NCBI RefSeq assembly: GCF_052055875.1
Contig: NZ_CP170508.1
Location: forward strand, 310,001 to 374,000
Length of the DNA: 64,000 nucleotides
Reading direction: 5' to 3'
Source of the DNA: Methanosphaerula subterraneus
Lineage (GTDB): Archaea > Halobacteriota > Methanomicrobia > Methanomicrobiales > Methanospirillaceae
Every line of letters begins with the position of its first letter. Position 1 is the first letter of the stretch. Positions 9,305 to 17,649 of the stretch are shown here, one piece after another. A program made the translations under genes and the position numbers. Below the pieces are notes generated by a model that made no database searches, had not been told where the DNA came from, and worked only from the letters and a program-made list of their open reading frames with translations.

Positions 9305-12064
9305 ATGCTGACCCCTGAGCAGAAGCGGGCGATCGCATTTCGCGACGGAAACCTGCAGGTGATCGCCTGTGCCGGCTCGGGCAAGACCGAGACGATCACC
9401 CGACGGATCGCCGGCCTCGTCGCCGGGGGCGTGGACCCGGGGTCGATCGTTGCCTTCACCTTCACTGACCGGGCTGCAGCAGAGATGGCCGATCGTCTCC
9501 GTCTTCATCTGCATGCACAGGCCCCGGCTGGACCGGACCTGGCCGGCCTCTCGGTCGGCACCATCCATGCCTACTGTGCTCAGCGGCTGAAGGAGGTTCT
9601 GCCGACCTATCGTTCCTTCGACCTGCTCGACGACGATATGCGCCCCCTCTTCTGCTCCCGGTATTATCGGGATCTCGGTTTCGAGGACCTCCTCGTCCAC
9701 TACCAGGACCGGCGCCGCGAGCCGTCGCGGTACGAGATCATCCACGACTTCTGCAGGAACGCCGACCTGGTCAGGGACGAGCGGATCGATCCGGCCAGCC
9801 TTGACCCGCCCTTTTGCGAGTGTTACCGCGCCTATCTCGACCGCCTCCACGCAGACCATTACATCGACTTCACCGGAATGATCGCCCACTATGTCGACGC
9901 GCTCGGAGAGGACCCCGCCCTGCTCGCCGGTGAGAGGGAACGGGTCCGGTACCTGATCGTCGACGAGTACCAGGACATCAACACCCTCCAGGAGGAGTTG
10001 ATACGCCTGATGGTCGGCAGCACCGGGAACCTCTCAGTCGTCGGCGATGACGACCAGTGCATCTACCAGTGGCGGGGCTCGAACTATGAGAATATCATCT
10101 CGTTCGGCACCCGGTACCCCGATGTCACGACCGTCCGTATCCAGCAGAACTTCCGGTCGACCCCGGGGATCATCAGCGCCGCATCCCGGGTGATCGATCG
10201 AAACGAACTCAGGCTGCCCAAGATGATGGAGCCCTGGCCCGAGGGGGTGGGGCAGACCAAGGAGGGCGACATCGCCGCCTGCTTCTTTAGAGATGAAGAG
10301 GAGGAGGTGGCAGGGATCGTCGGGCAGATCCAGGCACTTCGGGGCCGGGTGTATATCAGCAACCGGGGCGAGGAGCGAACGCTCTCCTATCGCGATATGG
10401 CCGTGCTGATGCGCTCTGTCCGGATGTACGCCCATTCCCTCACCGCCGCCCTGGAGGAGGCCGGGATCCCCTTCGTGGTCAGCGGGGGCCGGCTCTTTGA
10501 ACGGCCCGAGGTCGTGATCGTGATGCAGGCCCTCGCCTTCCTCGGGGAGTTTCCCTACCCTCTCAGGAGCACGGTGCCGGTGCAACTTCCCCACCTCAAA
10601 GCGTCGTACCTGGCGCTCGGCCGCGGGGAGGCAGACTGTGCCGTGTTCCTGGAGGCGATGACGGACCTGAAGCGGGAGACCGATCGGAGCGAGTCGCTCA
10701 GTCTGCAGACGCTCTTCCACCGGGTGGTGCAGGCCATGGGCGGTGACCGTGCTCCCTTCCCTGAGATCTGGTATTACAACCTCGGCCAGCTCTCGCAGCT
10801 CGTCACCGCGTTCGAGCACCTCTACCCCCATATCACGCCGATGGAGATCCACCGTTTCCTGGAGTACATCCAGGAGCATGCGATGAGACAGGCCGAGGAG
10901 GGCGGGGCCGGGAAGGAGATCCTCCCAGATGCGGTGACCGTAACCACCCTCCACAAGGCCAAGGGGCTCCAGTTCCCGGTCGTCTTCATCCCCCGGCTGA
11001 ATGCCGGCGAGTTCCCCTCTGACCGGCCTGACCGGTCGGTCTGGTTTGTGCCGACGCACCTCTTCGATCGAGACCGGTATGCGACCGGCCTTGAGGACGA
11101 GCGGCGGCTCTTCTATGTCGGCATCACCCGGAGCGAGAAGTTCCTCTTCCTCTCCGGCCACCGCCAGAGGACCGGGGACGTCCCCCCGGCTGAGCCGTCG
11201 ATCTTCCTCTCCGAGTACCCCCGGGACCTTGTCGTCGACCAGTTCCCTGGTCATTGTAGGGATGGTGGGACCATCCATGCTACAGTCTCCGGACCAGACC
11301 GGTCGCCGGCTCGGATCGAGACGAGCTGGTCGGCCCTTCGGTATTACGCCCACTGCCCGTTCGACTACAAACTCCGGCACCTCTACGGGTTCGACCCGAT
11401 GCCCAGGGAGGAGCTGGGGTTCGGGCGGGCCGTCCACTCGGTGCTGGCCGCCGTGCATGCACGGGTGGCCGGGGGAATATTCAATCCTGCGGAGATCCCG
11501 GGGCTGGTCGACGAGCACCTCCTCCTCCGCTTCGCTCCGGCCGAGACGACCGAACGGGTGCGGGGGATCGTGGCCAGGCAGACCATCCGCTACGTGGAAG
11601 AGAACAGCCGGGACTTCGCCCGGATCGCCGGCATCGAGCTGCCGTTCTCGTTCACCGTCGGGAATGGCGTGGTGAACGGGGCGATGGATCTTGTCCTCGG
11701 CGATGGTGACGGCGGTGTCGAACTCCGGGACTTCAAACTGACCGAGGAGGGGGAGGCCTCGTTCCGGCCCGACGTCGAGCGGCAGCTCCAGGTCTATGCC
11801 CTGGCCGCCCGGGCGCTCGGTCACGAGGTGCACCGGGCGACGATCTACCACTTCGATACCGGCTCAATCGCCGAGGTGGCGGTCGGGCCGGCAGCCCTCG
11901 CCGAGGCGCAGACTGCCGTGGAGCGGATGATCGCTGGGATACAGAACCAGGAGTTTCCCCGGCAGCCGGCGGCTGAACAGTGCGCGAACTGCGACTGGCG
12001 CTGTCTCTGCGAAGGGGCTGCAGGATTCGATTGCGTGCGATCCCCGGGATCGCCAACGAGATGA
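9305..12064 (+). CDS. UvrD/Rep-type ATP-dependent DNA helicase with C-terminal Fe-S RecB-like nuclease
   Basis: A 919-residue superfamily 1A helicase: Q-motif region at the N-terminus, Walker A ACAGSGKT (residues 21-28), Walker B DEYQD (~220-224), GDDDQCIYQWRG, QNFRST, TTLHKAKGLQFPVVFI and VGITRSEKFLFLS. From ~670 on a PD-(D/E)XK nuclease domain follows (GAMDLVLGD...ELRDFKLTEEG) with a cysteine before it (YYAHCPFDYKL) and CANCDWRCLC near the end, an arrangement like the Fe-S cluster of AddB-type nucleases. Likely role: processing DNA ends in recombination repair. The last ~14 residues (AAGFDCVRSPGSPTR) overlap, in another frame, a permease remnant, so the natural C-terminus may have been altered. 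Confidence 0.92.
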   Translation: MLTPEQKRAIAFRDGNLQVIACAGSGKTETITRRIAGLVAGGVDPGSIVAFTFTDRAAAEMADRLRLHLHAQAPAGPDLAGLSVGTIHAYCAQRLKEVLPTYRSFDLLDDDMRPLFCSRYYRDLGFEDLLVHYQDRRREPSRYEIIHDFCRNADLVRDERIDPASLDPPFCECYRAYLDRLHADHYIDFTGMIAHYVDALGEDPALLAGERERVRYLIVDEYQDINTLQEELIRLMVGSTGNLSVVGDDDQCIYQWRGSNYENIISFGTRYPDVTTVRIQQNFRSTPGIISAASRVIDRNELRLPKMMEPWPEGVGQTKEGDIAACFFRDEEEEVAGIVGQIQALRGRVYISNRGEERTLSYRDMAVLMRSVRMYAHSLTAALEEAGIPFVVSGGRLFERPEVVIVMQALAFLGEFPYPLRSTVPVQLPHLKASYLALGRGEADCAVFLEAMTDLKRETDRSESLSLQTLFHRVVQAMGGDRAPFPEIWYYNLGQLSQLVTAFEHLYPHITPMEIHRFLEYIQEHAMRQAEEGGAGKEILPDAVTVTTLHKAKGLQFPVVFIPRLNAGEFPSDRPDRSVWFVPTHLFDRDRYATGLEDERRLFYVGITRSEKFLFLSGHRQRTGDVPPAEPSIFLSEYPRDLVVDQFPGHCRDGGTIHATVSGPDRSPARIETSWSALRYYAHCPFDYKLRHLYGFDPMPREELGFGRAVHSVLAAVHARVAGGIFNPAEIPGLVDEHLLLRFAPAETTERVRGIVARQTIRYVEENSRDFARIAGIELPFSFTVGNGVVNGAMDLVLGDGDGGVELRDFKLTEEGEASFRPDVERQLQVYALAARALGHEVHRATIYHFDTGSIAEVAVGPAALAEAQTAVERMIAGIQNQEFPRQPAAEQCANCDWRCLCEGAAGFDCVRSPGSPTR

Positions 12065-12126
12065 TCTACCTGATCAAGTACTCGTCCCTGGCCTACATGC
12101 TGGTCAGCGCAGGGGAACCGATCTGA
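12022..12126 (+). pseudogene. Remnant of a polar amino-acid ABC transporter permease (C-terminal fragment)
   Basis: In a frame different from the helicase, 12022-12126 reads RIRLRAIPGIANEMIYLIKYSSLAYMLVSAGEPI and stop (34 codons). The segment AIPG...NE.IYLIKYSSLAYML resembles the conserved EAA-loop part of HisM/GlnP-type permeases. No upstream part is left: the coding sequence of the helicase covers its 5' side. It looks like the leftover of a permease gene after a deletion that joined the helicase to it. Recognition is from memory of the family motif, not a search. Confidence 0.5.
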
Positions 12127-12255
12127 TCCTGCTTCACCGGGACCCCCCATCTCTGTGAACGTATCGTCGACAACCTGACAGCGGGTATATACCGGACTCT
12201 CGTCCTCACCCCTGATCCAAAAGGAAGCACTTATTACGTGAAAGGATAAGAGTCG

Positions 12256-13764
12256 ATGAGATCCGTGATCGGATCAGTAAGGTCGGGGGGAGAGAGCATC
12301 AGCCAGGTACCGGATGAAGAGCGACGGCCGGCCGGTCTAAAAGAGTGGATACCCCGGCATTCCTCCGACCTGATACCGATTCTGATCGTCATCTCGCTCG
12401 CTGCGATCTTCTTCATCGACGTTGTCACACCTCCCTCTTTCAGAGTACTTACCCCCTACGTCCTCCCTTTGATCCTGACCATCTGGGTCCGTCAACGATG
12501 GGCGCCCTTCGCTGTTACAGGGATCGCGATCGTTCTGATCATCATCGGCTTTCTCCTCTCCTCACAATCGTTTCTAATCGATATCGTCTTCGACCGGGTG
12601 TCGTTCTGTCTGGTGCTCATCATCGCTGCGATCGGGATCAGCACATACACCGACCAGGTCAGAGCACGACAGGAGTCATCATGGTATCTGCGTAAGATCG
12701 TCGACACCGCGGAGAGCCTGATCTTTGTGAAAGACCGGGAGGGGCGTTTCCTCCTGGTCAACCAGGCGACGGCCCGGTTCTTCGGTACGACCGTCGACGA
12801 GATGATCGGGAAGACCGATGACGAGTTCAGGTTCCTCGACACTGCCGAGCACCTCCCTCACCTCCATGACGAGAATGCAGAGGTGATCGGCAATATAAAG
12901 GAGGTCCATTCGGATGCAGAGATTGCTGGTCCGGACGGGCAGATCCACTGGTTCACCACGGCCAAGGTCCCCATGTTGAACCCGGACGGGATCTGCGACA
13001 GTGTGCTTGTTGTGGCGACGGAGATTACGGAACGAAAGAAGTCAGAGGAGAGTTTGAAGGAGTACGCCGGAAGATTGCAGCGATCGAATGAAGATCTGCA
13101 GCGGTTTGCATACATCGCGAGCCACGACCTGCAGGAACCGCTGCGGTCGATCGTCTCCTACAGCCAGATGCTGGACCGGCGGTACCGGGGAAAACTCGAC
13201 TCCGATGCTGATGAATTCCTGGGATACCTTGTTGAAGGAGGTCTCAGGATGCAGATGCTGATCCAGGATGTACTGTCGTTCTCATGCGTCAACGCCAGTG
13301 AACCGCAGTTCACCGAGACAGATATCGGGACTGTGCTGGCCGAGGTGGAACTGGGCCTGGACCAGATGATACGGGCCTCGGAGGCGACCATCACGCATGA
13401 CCCGCTGCCGATGGTGATGGCAGACCGGATGCAGATGGTTCAGCTCTTCACGAACCTGATCAGCAATGCGGTGAAGTTTCACCGTCCGGGCGTGGTGCCC
13501 ATGGTCTATATCAGGGCCCGGAGGGTCGGGCAGTTCTGGGAGTTCTCGATCGCGGATAACGGGATCGGGATCGAGCCGGAATACTTCGAGCGGATCTTTG
13601 TGATCTTTCAGCGGCTCCATACCAGGCAGGAGTACGAAGGGACAGGGATCGGCCTTGCCATCGCCAGGAGGATCCTCGACCGGCATGGAGGGCAGATCCG
13701 GGTCAGTTCGACGTTTGGCAGGGGGACGACCTTCTACTTCACCCTCCCTGCCATTGCCGCCTGA
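12256..13764 (+). CDS. Membrane-bound PAS-domain sensor histidine kinase
   Basis: A 502-residue sensor kinase. About residues 38-120 hold three to four membrane segments (LIPILIVISLAAIFFIDVV; VLPLILTIWV; AVTGIAIVLIIIGFLL; VSFCLVLIIAAIGI). Residues ~140-260 are a PAS domain ending in the usual TEITERKKSEESLK. The HisKA motif is ASHDLQEPLRSI with phospho-acceptor His290, and the ATPase domain has NAVKFH, DNGIGIEPEYFERIF and GTGIGLAIARRIL. It probably signals to a response regulator encoded elsewhere, as none is next to it. A TATA-like palindrome ggtatatacc lies ~65 bp upstream, and aaaggataag serves as ribosome binding site. Confidence 0.92.
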   Translation: MRSVIGSVRSGGESISQVPDEERRPAGLKEWIPRHSSDLIPILIVISLAAIFFIDVVTPPSFRVLTPYVLPLILTIWVRQRWAPFAVTGIAIVLIIIGFLLSSQSFLIDIVFDRVSFCLVLIIAAIGISTYTDQVRARQESSWYLRKIVDTAESLIFVKDREGRFLLVNQATARFFGTTVDEMIGKTDDEFRFLDTAEHLPHLHDENAEVIGNIKEVHSDAEIAGPDGQIHWFTTAKVPMLNPDGICDSVLVVATEITERKKSEESLKEYAGRLQRSNEDLQRFAYIASHDLQEPLRSIVSYSQMLDRRYRGKLDSDADEFLGYLVEGGLRMQMLIQDVLSFSCVNASEPQFTETDIGTVLAEVELGLDQMIRASEATITHDPLPMVMADRMQMVQLFTNLISNAVKFHRPGVVPMVYIRARRVGQFWEFSIADNGIGIEPEYFERIFVIFQRLHTRQEYEGTGIGLAIARRILDRHGGQIRVSSTFGRGTTFYFTLPAIAA

Positions 13765-13860
13765 ACATCTTCCCAAAGATTGTATTCAGCACCCAATCCG
13801 GCACACCATGCACTGGGAGTAGGAAGGAGAGCGGCGATCACATTTGTTGTCAGATCAACT

Positions 13861-13908
13861 GTTGCAACGACAACTTATATACCGTTCCAGATCCAAGTAC
13901 TGATCCAC
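13861..13908 (+). promoter_or_regulatory. TATA promoter of a leaderless marR-type gene, with dyad GTTGCAAC
   Basis: ttatata at 13875-13881 lies about 30 bp before the GTG start at 13909, the spacing of an archaeal TATA box for a leaderless mRNA. Just upstream is the self-complementary gttgcaac (13861-13868) and a related gacaac. MarR proteins usually bind dyads over their own promoter, so this is a candidate autoregulatory site (inference). Confidence 0.5.
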
Positions 13909-14376
13909 GTGAAAGAAGACCATATCATCCCCTTTGCAGGGCTTGTTTCGATCATATCCCGGGCTCGCGGGATCATGATGAATGACCGGCTCCTCCCGTA
14001 TGGACTCTCCTCCGGGCAGTTTCCGATTCTCATTCATCTCTCGCACCAGCAGGACGTCACGCAGGACGTCCTGGCCCGGTATCTTCATCTCGACAAGGGA
14101 GCGATCGCCAGGGCTGCCCGTAAACTCGAGGACGCCGGCTACATCAGTCGGACTCCAGACCCTGCCAACCGGCGGGCGTTCAGACTCTTACTGACAGAGA
14201 GAGGCGAGCGGATCGTCACCGAGATGCAAAAGATCGATCAGGAATGGGACGATCTGGTCTGTGCCGGCCTCTCGGCACAGGAACGTGAAGACCTCAACGC
14301 CCTCCTGTACAGAATTGCAATGAACAGTATCAAGAGTATTAGGAAACGTGGGGAGTCCTCACATGATAGAATCTGA
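13909..14376 (+). CDS. MarR-family transcriptional regulator
   Basis: A 155-residue winged-helix regulator. The pattern is MarR-like: GLSSGQFPILIHLSHQQDVTQDVLARYLHLDKGAIARAARKLEDAGYISRTPDPANRRAFRLLLTERGE. The start is set at GTG 13909 because TATA spacing fits a leaderless transcript and because residues upstream in the longer open frame look non-coding. It overlaps the MATE transporter gene by 14 bp, so it probably controls that exporter in response to a small molecule. Confidence 0.87.
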   Translation: MKEDHIIPFAGLVSIISRARGIMMNDRLLPYGLSSGQFPILIHLSHQQDVTQDVLARYLHLDKGAIARAARKLEDAGYISRTPDPANRRAFRLLLTERGERIVTEMQKIDQEWDDLVCAGLSAQEREDLNALLYRIAMNSIKSIRKRGESSHDRI

Positions 14377-15805
14377 TCCAGTAATCACCAATAAAACAGA
14401 CCCGAAACTGAATGCAGAGACCGCCGGCGTCTCGCTCCTACGGGGCGACCCCAAGAAGGCGATCCTCAAACTCTCTGCACCGATGATCATCGCGATGCTG
14501 TTGACGTCGCTGTACAACATTGTGAATGCGATATGGGTGGCCGGGCTCGGCTCTGATGCCATGGCAGCGGTTGGGTTCATCACCCCGCTCTTCATGATCC
14601 TCATGGGGCTCGGCGCCGGGCTTGGTGCAGGGGTCACCTCGGTGATATCACGGCGGATCGGAGCCCAGGACCGGGAAGGAGCGGATAGTGCTGCAGTCCA
14701 TGCAATGGGGTTGATGCTCGCCATCGCTGCGGTCGTCACTGTCCCCCTGTTCCTCTTCGCCGAGCCGCTCGCCCTCCTCTTCGGTGCAGGAGAGACGGCC
14801 GGGCTTGCAGCCGAGTACGGCCGGGTGATCTTCGCCGGGACCGTTCTGCTCCTCTTCGTCAATATAGGGTATGCGATCCTCCGTGCCGAGGGAGATGCCA
14901 AGCGGACCATGTACGCCATGGTCGCCTCCTCGCTCATCAATATGGTCCTCGACCCGCTGCTGATCTACACGGCCGGCCTGGGGATTGCAGGCGCTGCATG
15001 GGGGACGCTCATCTCCATGGGATTCGTAGCAGCGATCCTGCTCTACTGGTTCTATGTGAAGCGGGACACCTATGTCTCGCTCTCATGGCAGCATTTCAGA
15101 GCTGACGGGGCGATTGTACTGGATATCCTCAAGGTCGGGCTGCCGGCGAGCCTGGAGTTCGTCCTGATGTCGGCACTCGCCATCATCATCAACGGGATGC
15201 TGGTGCTCGTCGCCGGCACCGATGCGGTTGCGGTCTATACGGCCGGCTGGCGGGTCGTGATGTTCGCCATCATTCCGGTGGTCGCGATCGGTACCGCGGT
15301 GACCGCGGTCACCGGAGCCTCGTACGGTGCACGCCAGTATAAACGACTGCGGGTGATCCAGCGTTTCTCGGTTGGGTTCGGGATCGCCATCACCCTGCTG
15401 ATCAGCGTGGTGACCTACGTCTTCTCCCAGCAGATCGCGTTCCTCTTCGCGTATGCCCCGGAGAGCGCCCACCTTGCTCCTATGATTGCAGCCTTCCTGG
15501 CGACGATGTGTTTCTTCTATCCGTTCGTACCGCCGGGTATCATGTCAGGCTCGATCTTCCAGGGGATGGGCAGGGGGATCAACTCGCTGATCGTCAGCCT
15601 GTTCAGAAACCTGATCTTCATCGCCCTCTCTGCGTACATCCTCGGGGTTGTCCTCGCGATGGGAGAGCAGGGGGTCTGGTGGGGGATCGTGATCGGGGAT
15701 ATCCTCGGTGGGCTGCTCGGATATGCCTGGGCCTGGCTCCATATCCGCTCGCTGATAGCCCTGCCGGGTGCAGCTGCCGATTCTGACGACCCCGAATTCG
15801 TCTGA
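14363..15805 (+). CDS. MATE-family multidrug efflux transporter
   Basis: A 480-residue integral membrane protein with about 12 hydrophobic segments in two similar halves. The first half begins LRGDPKKAILKLSAPMIIAMLLTSLYNIVNAIWVAGLG, the classical MATE start; GAGVTSVISRRIGAQDREGA and RAEGDAKRTM are further family blocks. It should export cationic compounds using a Na+ or H+ gradient. ATG 14363 is chosen over an in-frame GTG at 14348 because gggga precedes it at good distance. Overlap with the marR-type gene indicates an operon and regulated efflux. Confidence 0.9.
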   Translation: MIESDPVITNKTDPKLNAETAGVSLLRGDPKKAILKLSAPMIIAMLLTSLYNIVNAIWVAGLGSDAMAAVGFITPLFMILMGLGAGLGAGVTSVISRRIGAQDREGADSAAVHAMGLMLAIAAVVTVPLFLFAEPLALLFGAGETAGLAAEYGRVIFAGTVLLLFVNIGYAILRAEGDAKRTMYAMVASSLINMVLDPLLIYTAGLGIAGAAWGTLISMGFVAAILLYWFYVKRDTYVSLSWQHFRADGAIVLDILKVGLPASLEFVLMSALAIIINGMLVLVAGTDAVAVYTAGWRVVMFAIIPVVAIGTAVTAVTGASYGARQYKRLRVIQRFSVGFGIAITLLISVVTYVFSQQIAFLFAYAPESAHLAPMIAAFLATMCFFYPFVPPGIMSGSIFQGMGRGINSLIVSLFRNLIFIALSAYILGVVLAMGEQGVWWGIVIGDILGGLLGYAWAWLHIRSLIALPGAAADSDDPEFV

Positions 15806-15847
15806 GAAAAGAGTGTCGGGCTCCGCCTTCACCAACCTTTTTTGTTT

Positions 15848-16993
15848 TTAACTTCCGAAGTAGGCTACGACGTCCTTGAGCCGCTCGCGGATCGGGATCC
15901 CCTGCGGACACTGCTCCTCGCAGGCCCCGCATTCGGTGCACTGTGAGGCGCACGACGGAGAACCGCCGAAGAACGCCCCGGTCGCGATGGTGTAGTTGAT
16001 CTTCGCGACACCCGGGTCATCATAGATCGTCCCTGCATTGTAGTCGGCGAAGCACTCTGGAATGTTCACACCGGCCGGGCAGGGCATGCAGTACTTGCAG
16101 CCCGTGCACGACACCCTGACCCGCTTGGTGTACTCGTACTTGACCAGGTCAAAGAGCCGGAGTTCCCCCTCGGAGAGCGAGTTCGGGAGACCCCGGTCGG
16201 CCGCTGACAGGTTCTCCCTGACCTGAACCGGCGTCGACATCCCGGAGAGGACGACCGTCACCTCCGGGTGGTTCCAGACCCAGCGGAGCGCCCACTCGGC
16301 AGGGGTCCGCTGCGTCGGTGCCCTCGCCCAGATCTTCCGGATCGCAGGGATCCCGGTGGCCAGCATCCCGCCCTTGATCGGCTCCATGACCACCACGCCA
16401 AGCTCCTTCTCTGCGGCGTACTGAAGCCCGGCGGTCCCCGCCTGGTAGTGCTCGTCCATGAAGTTATACTGGATCTGGGTGAAGGTCCAGTCGTATCCGT
16501 CGACAATCTCCCGAAAGACATCCACTGAAGGGTCGTGAAACGAGAAGCCGGCAACCCCGATCCGGCCATCGTCTATCGCATCGTCAAGAAATTCGTCGAG
16601 GCCGAGCGGGACCAGCTCCTCCCAGTAGGCGCGGTTCAGCGAATGGACAAGGTAACAGTCGATGTGGTCGGTCTGCAGTCTTTCGAGCTGCTCGTCGAGG
16701 TACCGGTCCATGTCCTCGCGGGAATGGACCAGCCAGCTCGGCAGTTTCGTCGCCAGGTTCACCCGCTCACGATACCCGTCCTGAAGGGCCTGCCCGAGGA
16801 ACGGTTCGCTCTCCTCGTTATGGTAGGGATAGGCGGTGTCGATATAGTTCACTCCCTGGTCGATAGCCCCCCTGATCATCGCAGTCGCCACAGGCTCGTC
16901 GATGCTCCCGTCATTTAAGACCGGGAGACGCATGCACCCGAACCCTAAGATCGAGAGATCCCGGTCGAGGTTCTTCATCCTCCGGTACAGCAT
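15848..16993 (-). CDS. Aldo/keto reductase with C-terminal 4Fe-4S ferredoxin-like domain, copy 1
   Basis: About 381 residues. The TIM-barrel part begins LSILGFGCMRLPVL and keeps the AKR tetrad contexts (YIDTAYPYHNEE, LATKLPSW, YLVHSLN). The C-terminal part has two cysteine groups, CTGCKYCMPCPAGVNIPECF and CASQCTECGACEEQCPQGI, typical of the Fe-S AKR subfamily of anaerobes. It presumably couples a carbonyl reduction to ferredoxin chemistry; the substrate is unknown. Start at MLYRRM (16993) is preferred by comparison with the paralogue at 38203-39408; the longer frame from 17053 has 20 extra residues without family resemblance. Confidence 0.88.
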   Translation of the reverse strand: MLYRRMKNLDRDLSILGFGCMRLPVLNDGSIDEPVATAMIRGAIDQGVNYIDTAYPYHNEESEPFLGQALQDGYRERVNLATKLPSWLVHSREDMDRYLDEQLERLQTDHIDCYLVHSLNRAYWEELVPLGLDEFLDDAIDDGRIGVAGFSFHDPSVDVFREIVDGYDWTFTQIQYNFMDEHYQAGTAGLQYAAEKELGVVVMEPIKGGMLATGIPAIRKIWARAPTQRTPAEWALRWVWNHPEVTVVLSGMSTPVQVRENLSAADRGLPNSLSEGELRLFDLVKYEYTKRVRVSCTGCKYCMPCPAGVNIPECFADYNAGTIYDDPGVAKINYTIATGAFFGGSPSCASQCTECGACEEQCPQGIPIRERLKDVVAYFGS

Positions 16994-17249
16994 GAACTGA
17001 TCATCTCCATTGCGCTGATAAGGGGCTGATGAAAGGTAAAGTTTCTCCTTCACTGCCCCTCGACACGGGCTGGCCTTCCGGATGGGATGCTTGAGAAAGA
17101 TCTGCAGAATTCCAAGAGTTCCTCGATAGATGACAGCGGTGCCGGCACCGCGTCACCTCCAGGTAGTAAAACCGGTTCGCCTGGTCGAAATGCCCAATCA
17201 GCACTGAGATCCGGTGCACGACGATGCCGGCTAACGGTGCATCGTCCGG

Positions 17250-17453
17250 TTATGCCCTGTCGCCGCCTTGCTGTTCATCCCCCGATCCCCTGGACGAGCA
17301 GCACCCGCTCGTCATCATCTGCTTTCCCAGGAAGAAGAGAAGGAGCAGGACAAGGCCGATGCCGGTCATCGCCAGCAGCGTCACCCCGATCAGGATCATC
17401 GCCTTCCGCCAGATCAAGATTTTTATCAGGTTCCATACGAGAAGTTGTATCAT
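17250..17453 (-). CDS. Possible small membrane protein (67 aa)
   Basis: The predicted peptide has two hydrophobic stretches (LLVWNLIKILIW and MILIGVTLLAMTGIGLVLLLLFFLG) followed by a short polar tail with a Cys pair (SGCCSSRG). gagg lies 6 bases before the ATG. It is the only coding candidate in the ~590-bp gap between the aldo/keto reductase and aldehyde dehydrogenase genes; the rest of this gap shows nothing I recognise. No family assigned; could be a chance frame. Confidence 0.4.
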   Translation of the reverse strand: MIQLLVWNLIKILIWRKAMILIGVTLLAMTGIGLVLLLLFFLGKQMMTSGCCSSRGSGDEQQGGDRA

Positions 17454-17649
17454 TTGGTTCCTCGTGTAGGTGATACAGGGTCATCGGTATTCTTTCTTTT
17501 GTCTGAGATGGATCGGGCCGGCACGGTTTCGATCACAGCCCCGGACCTGACAGGGACCCCCGAGCAGTGTGATCGAGGGGGTTTGGAGTGAGGAGAACGA
17601 TCAGCACACCGGGTAAAAATGATTTAACTTAGCGATTCCACATGATCAC

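Noticed and set aside
10034..11851. Long minus-strand open frame antisense to the helicase (605 codons)
   Set aside because: Shadow frame with His/Arg/Pro-rich composition and no motifs.
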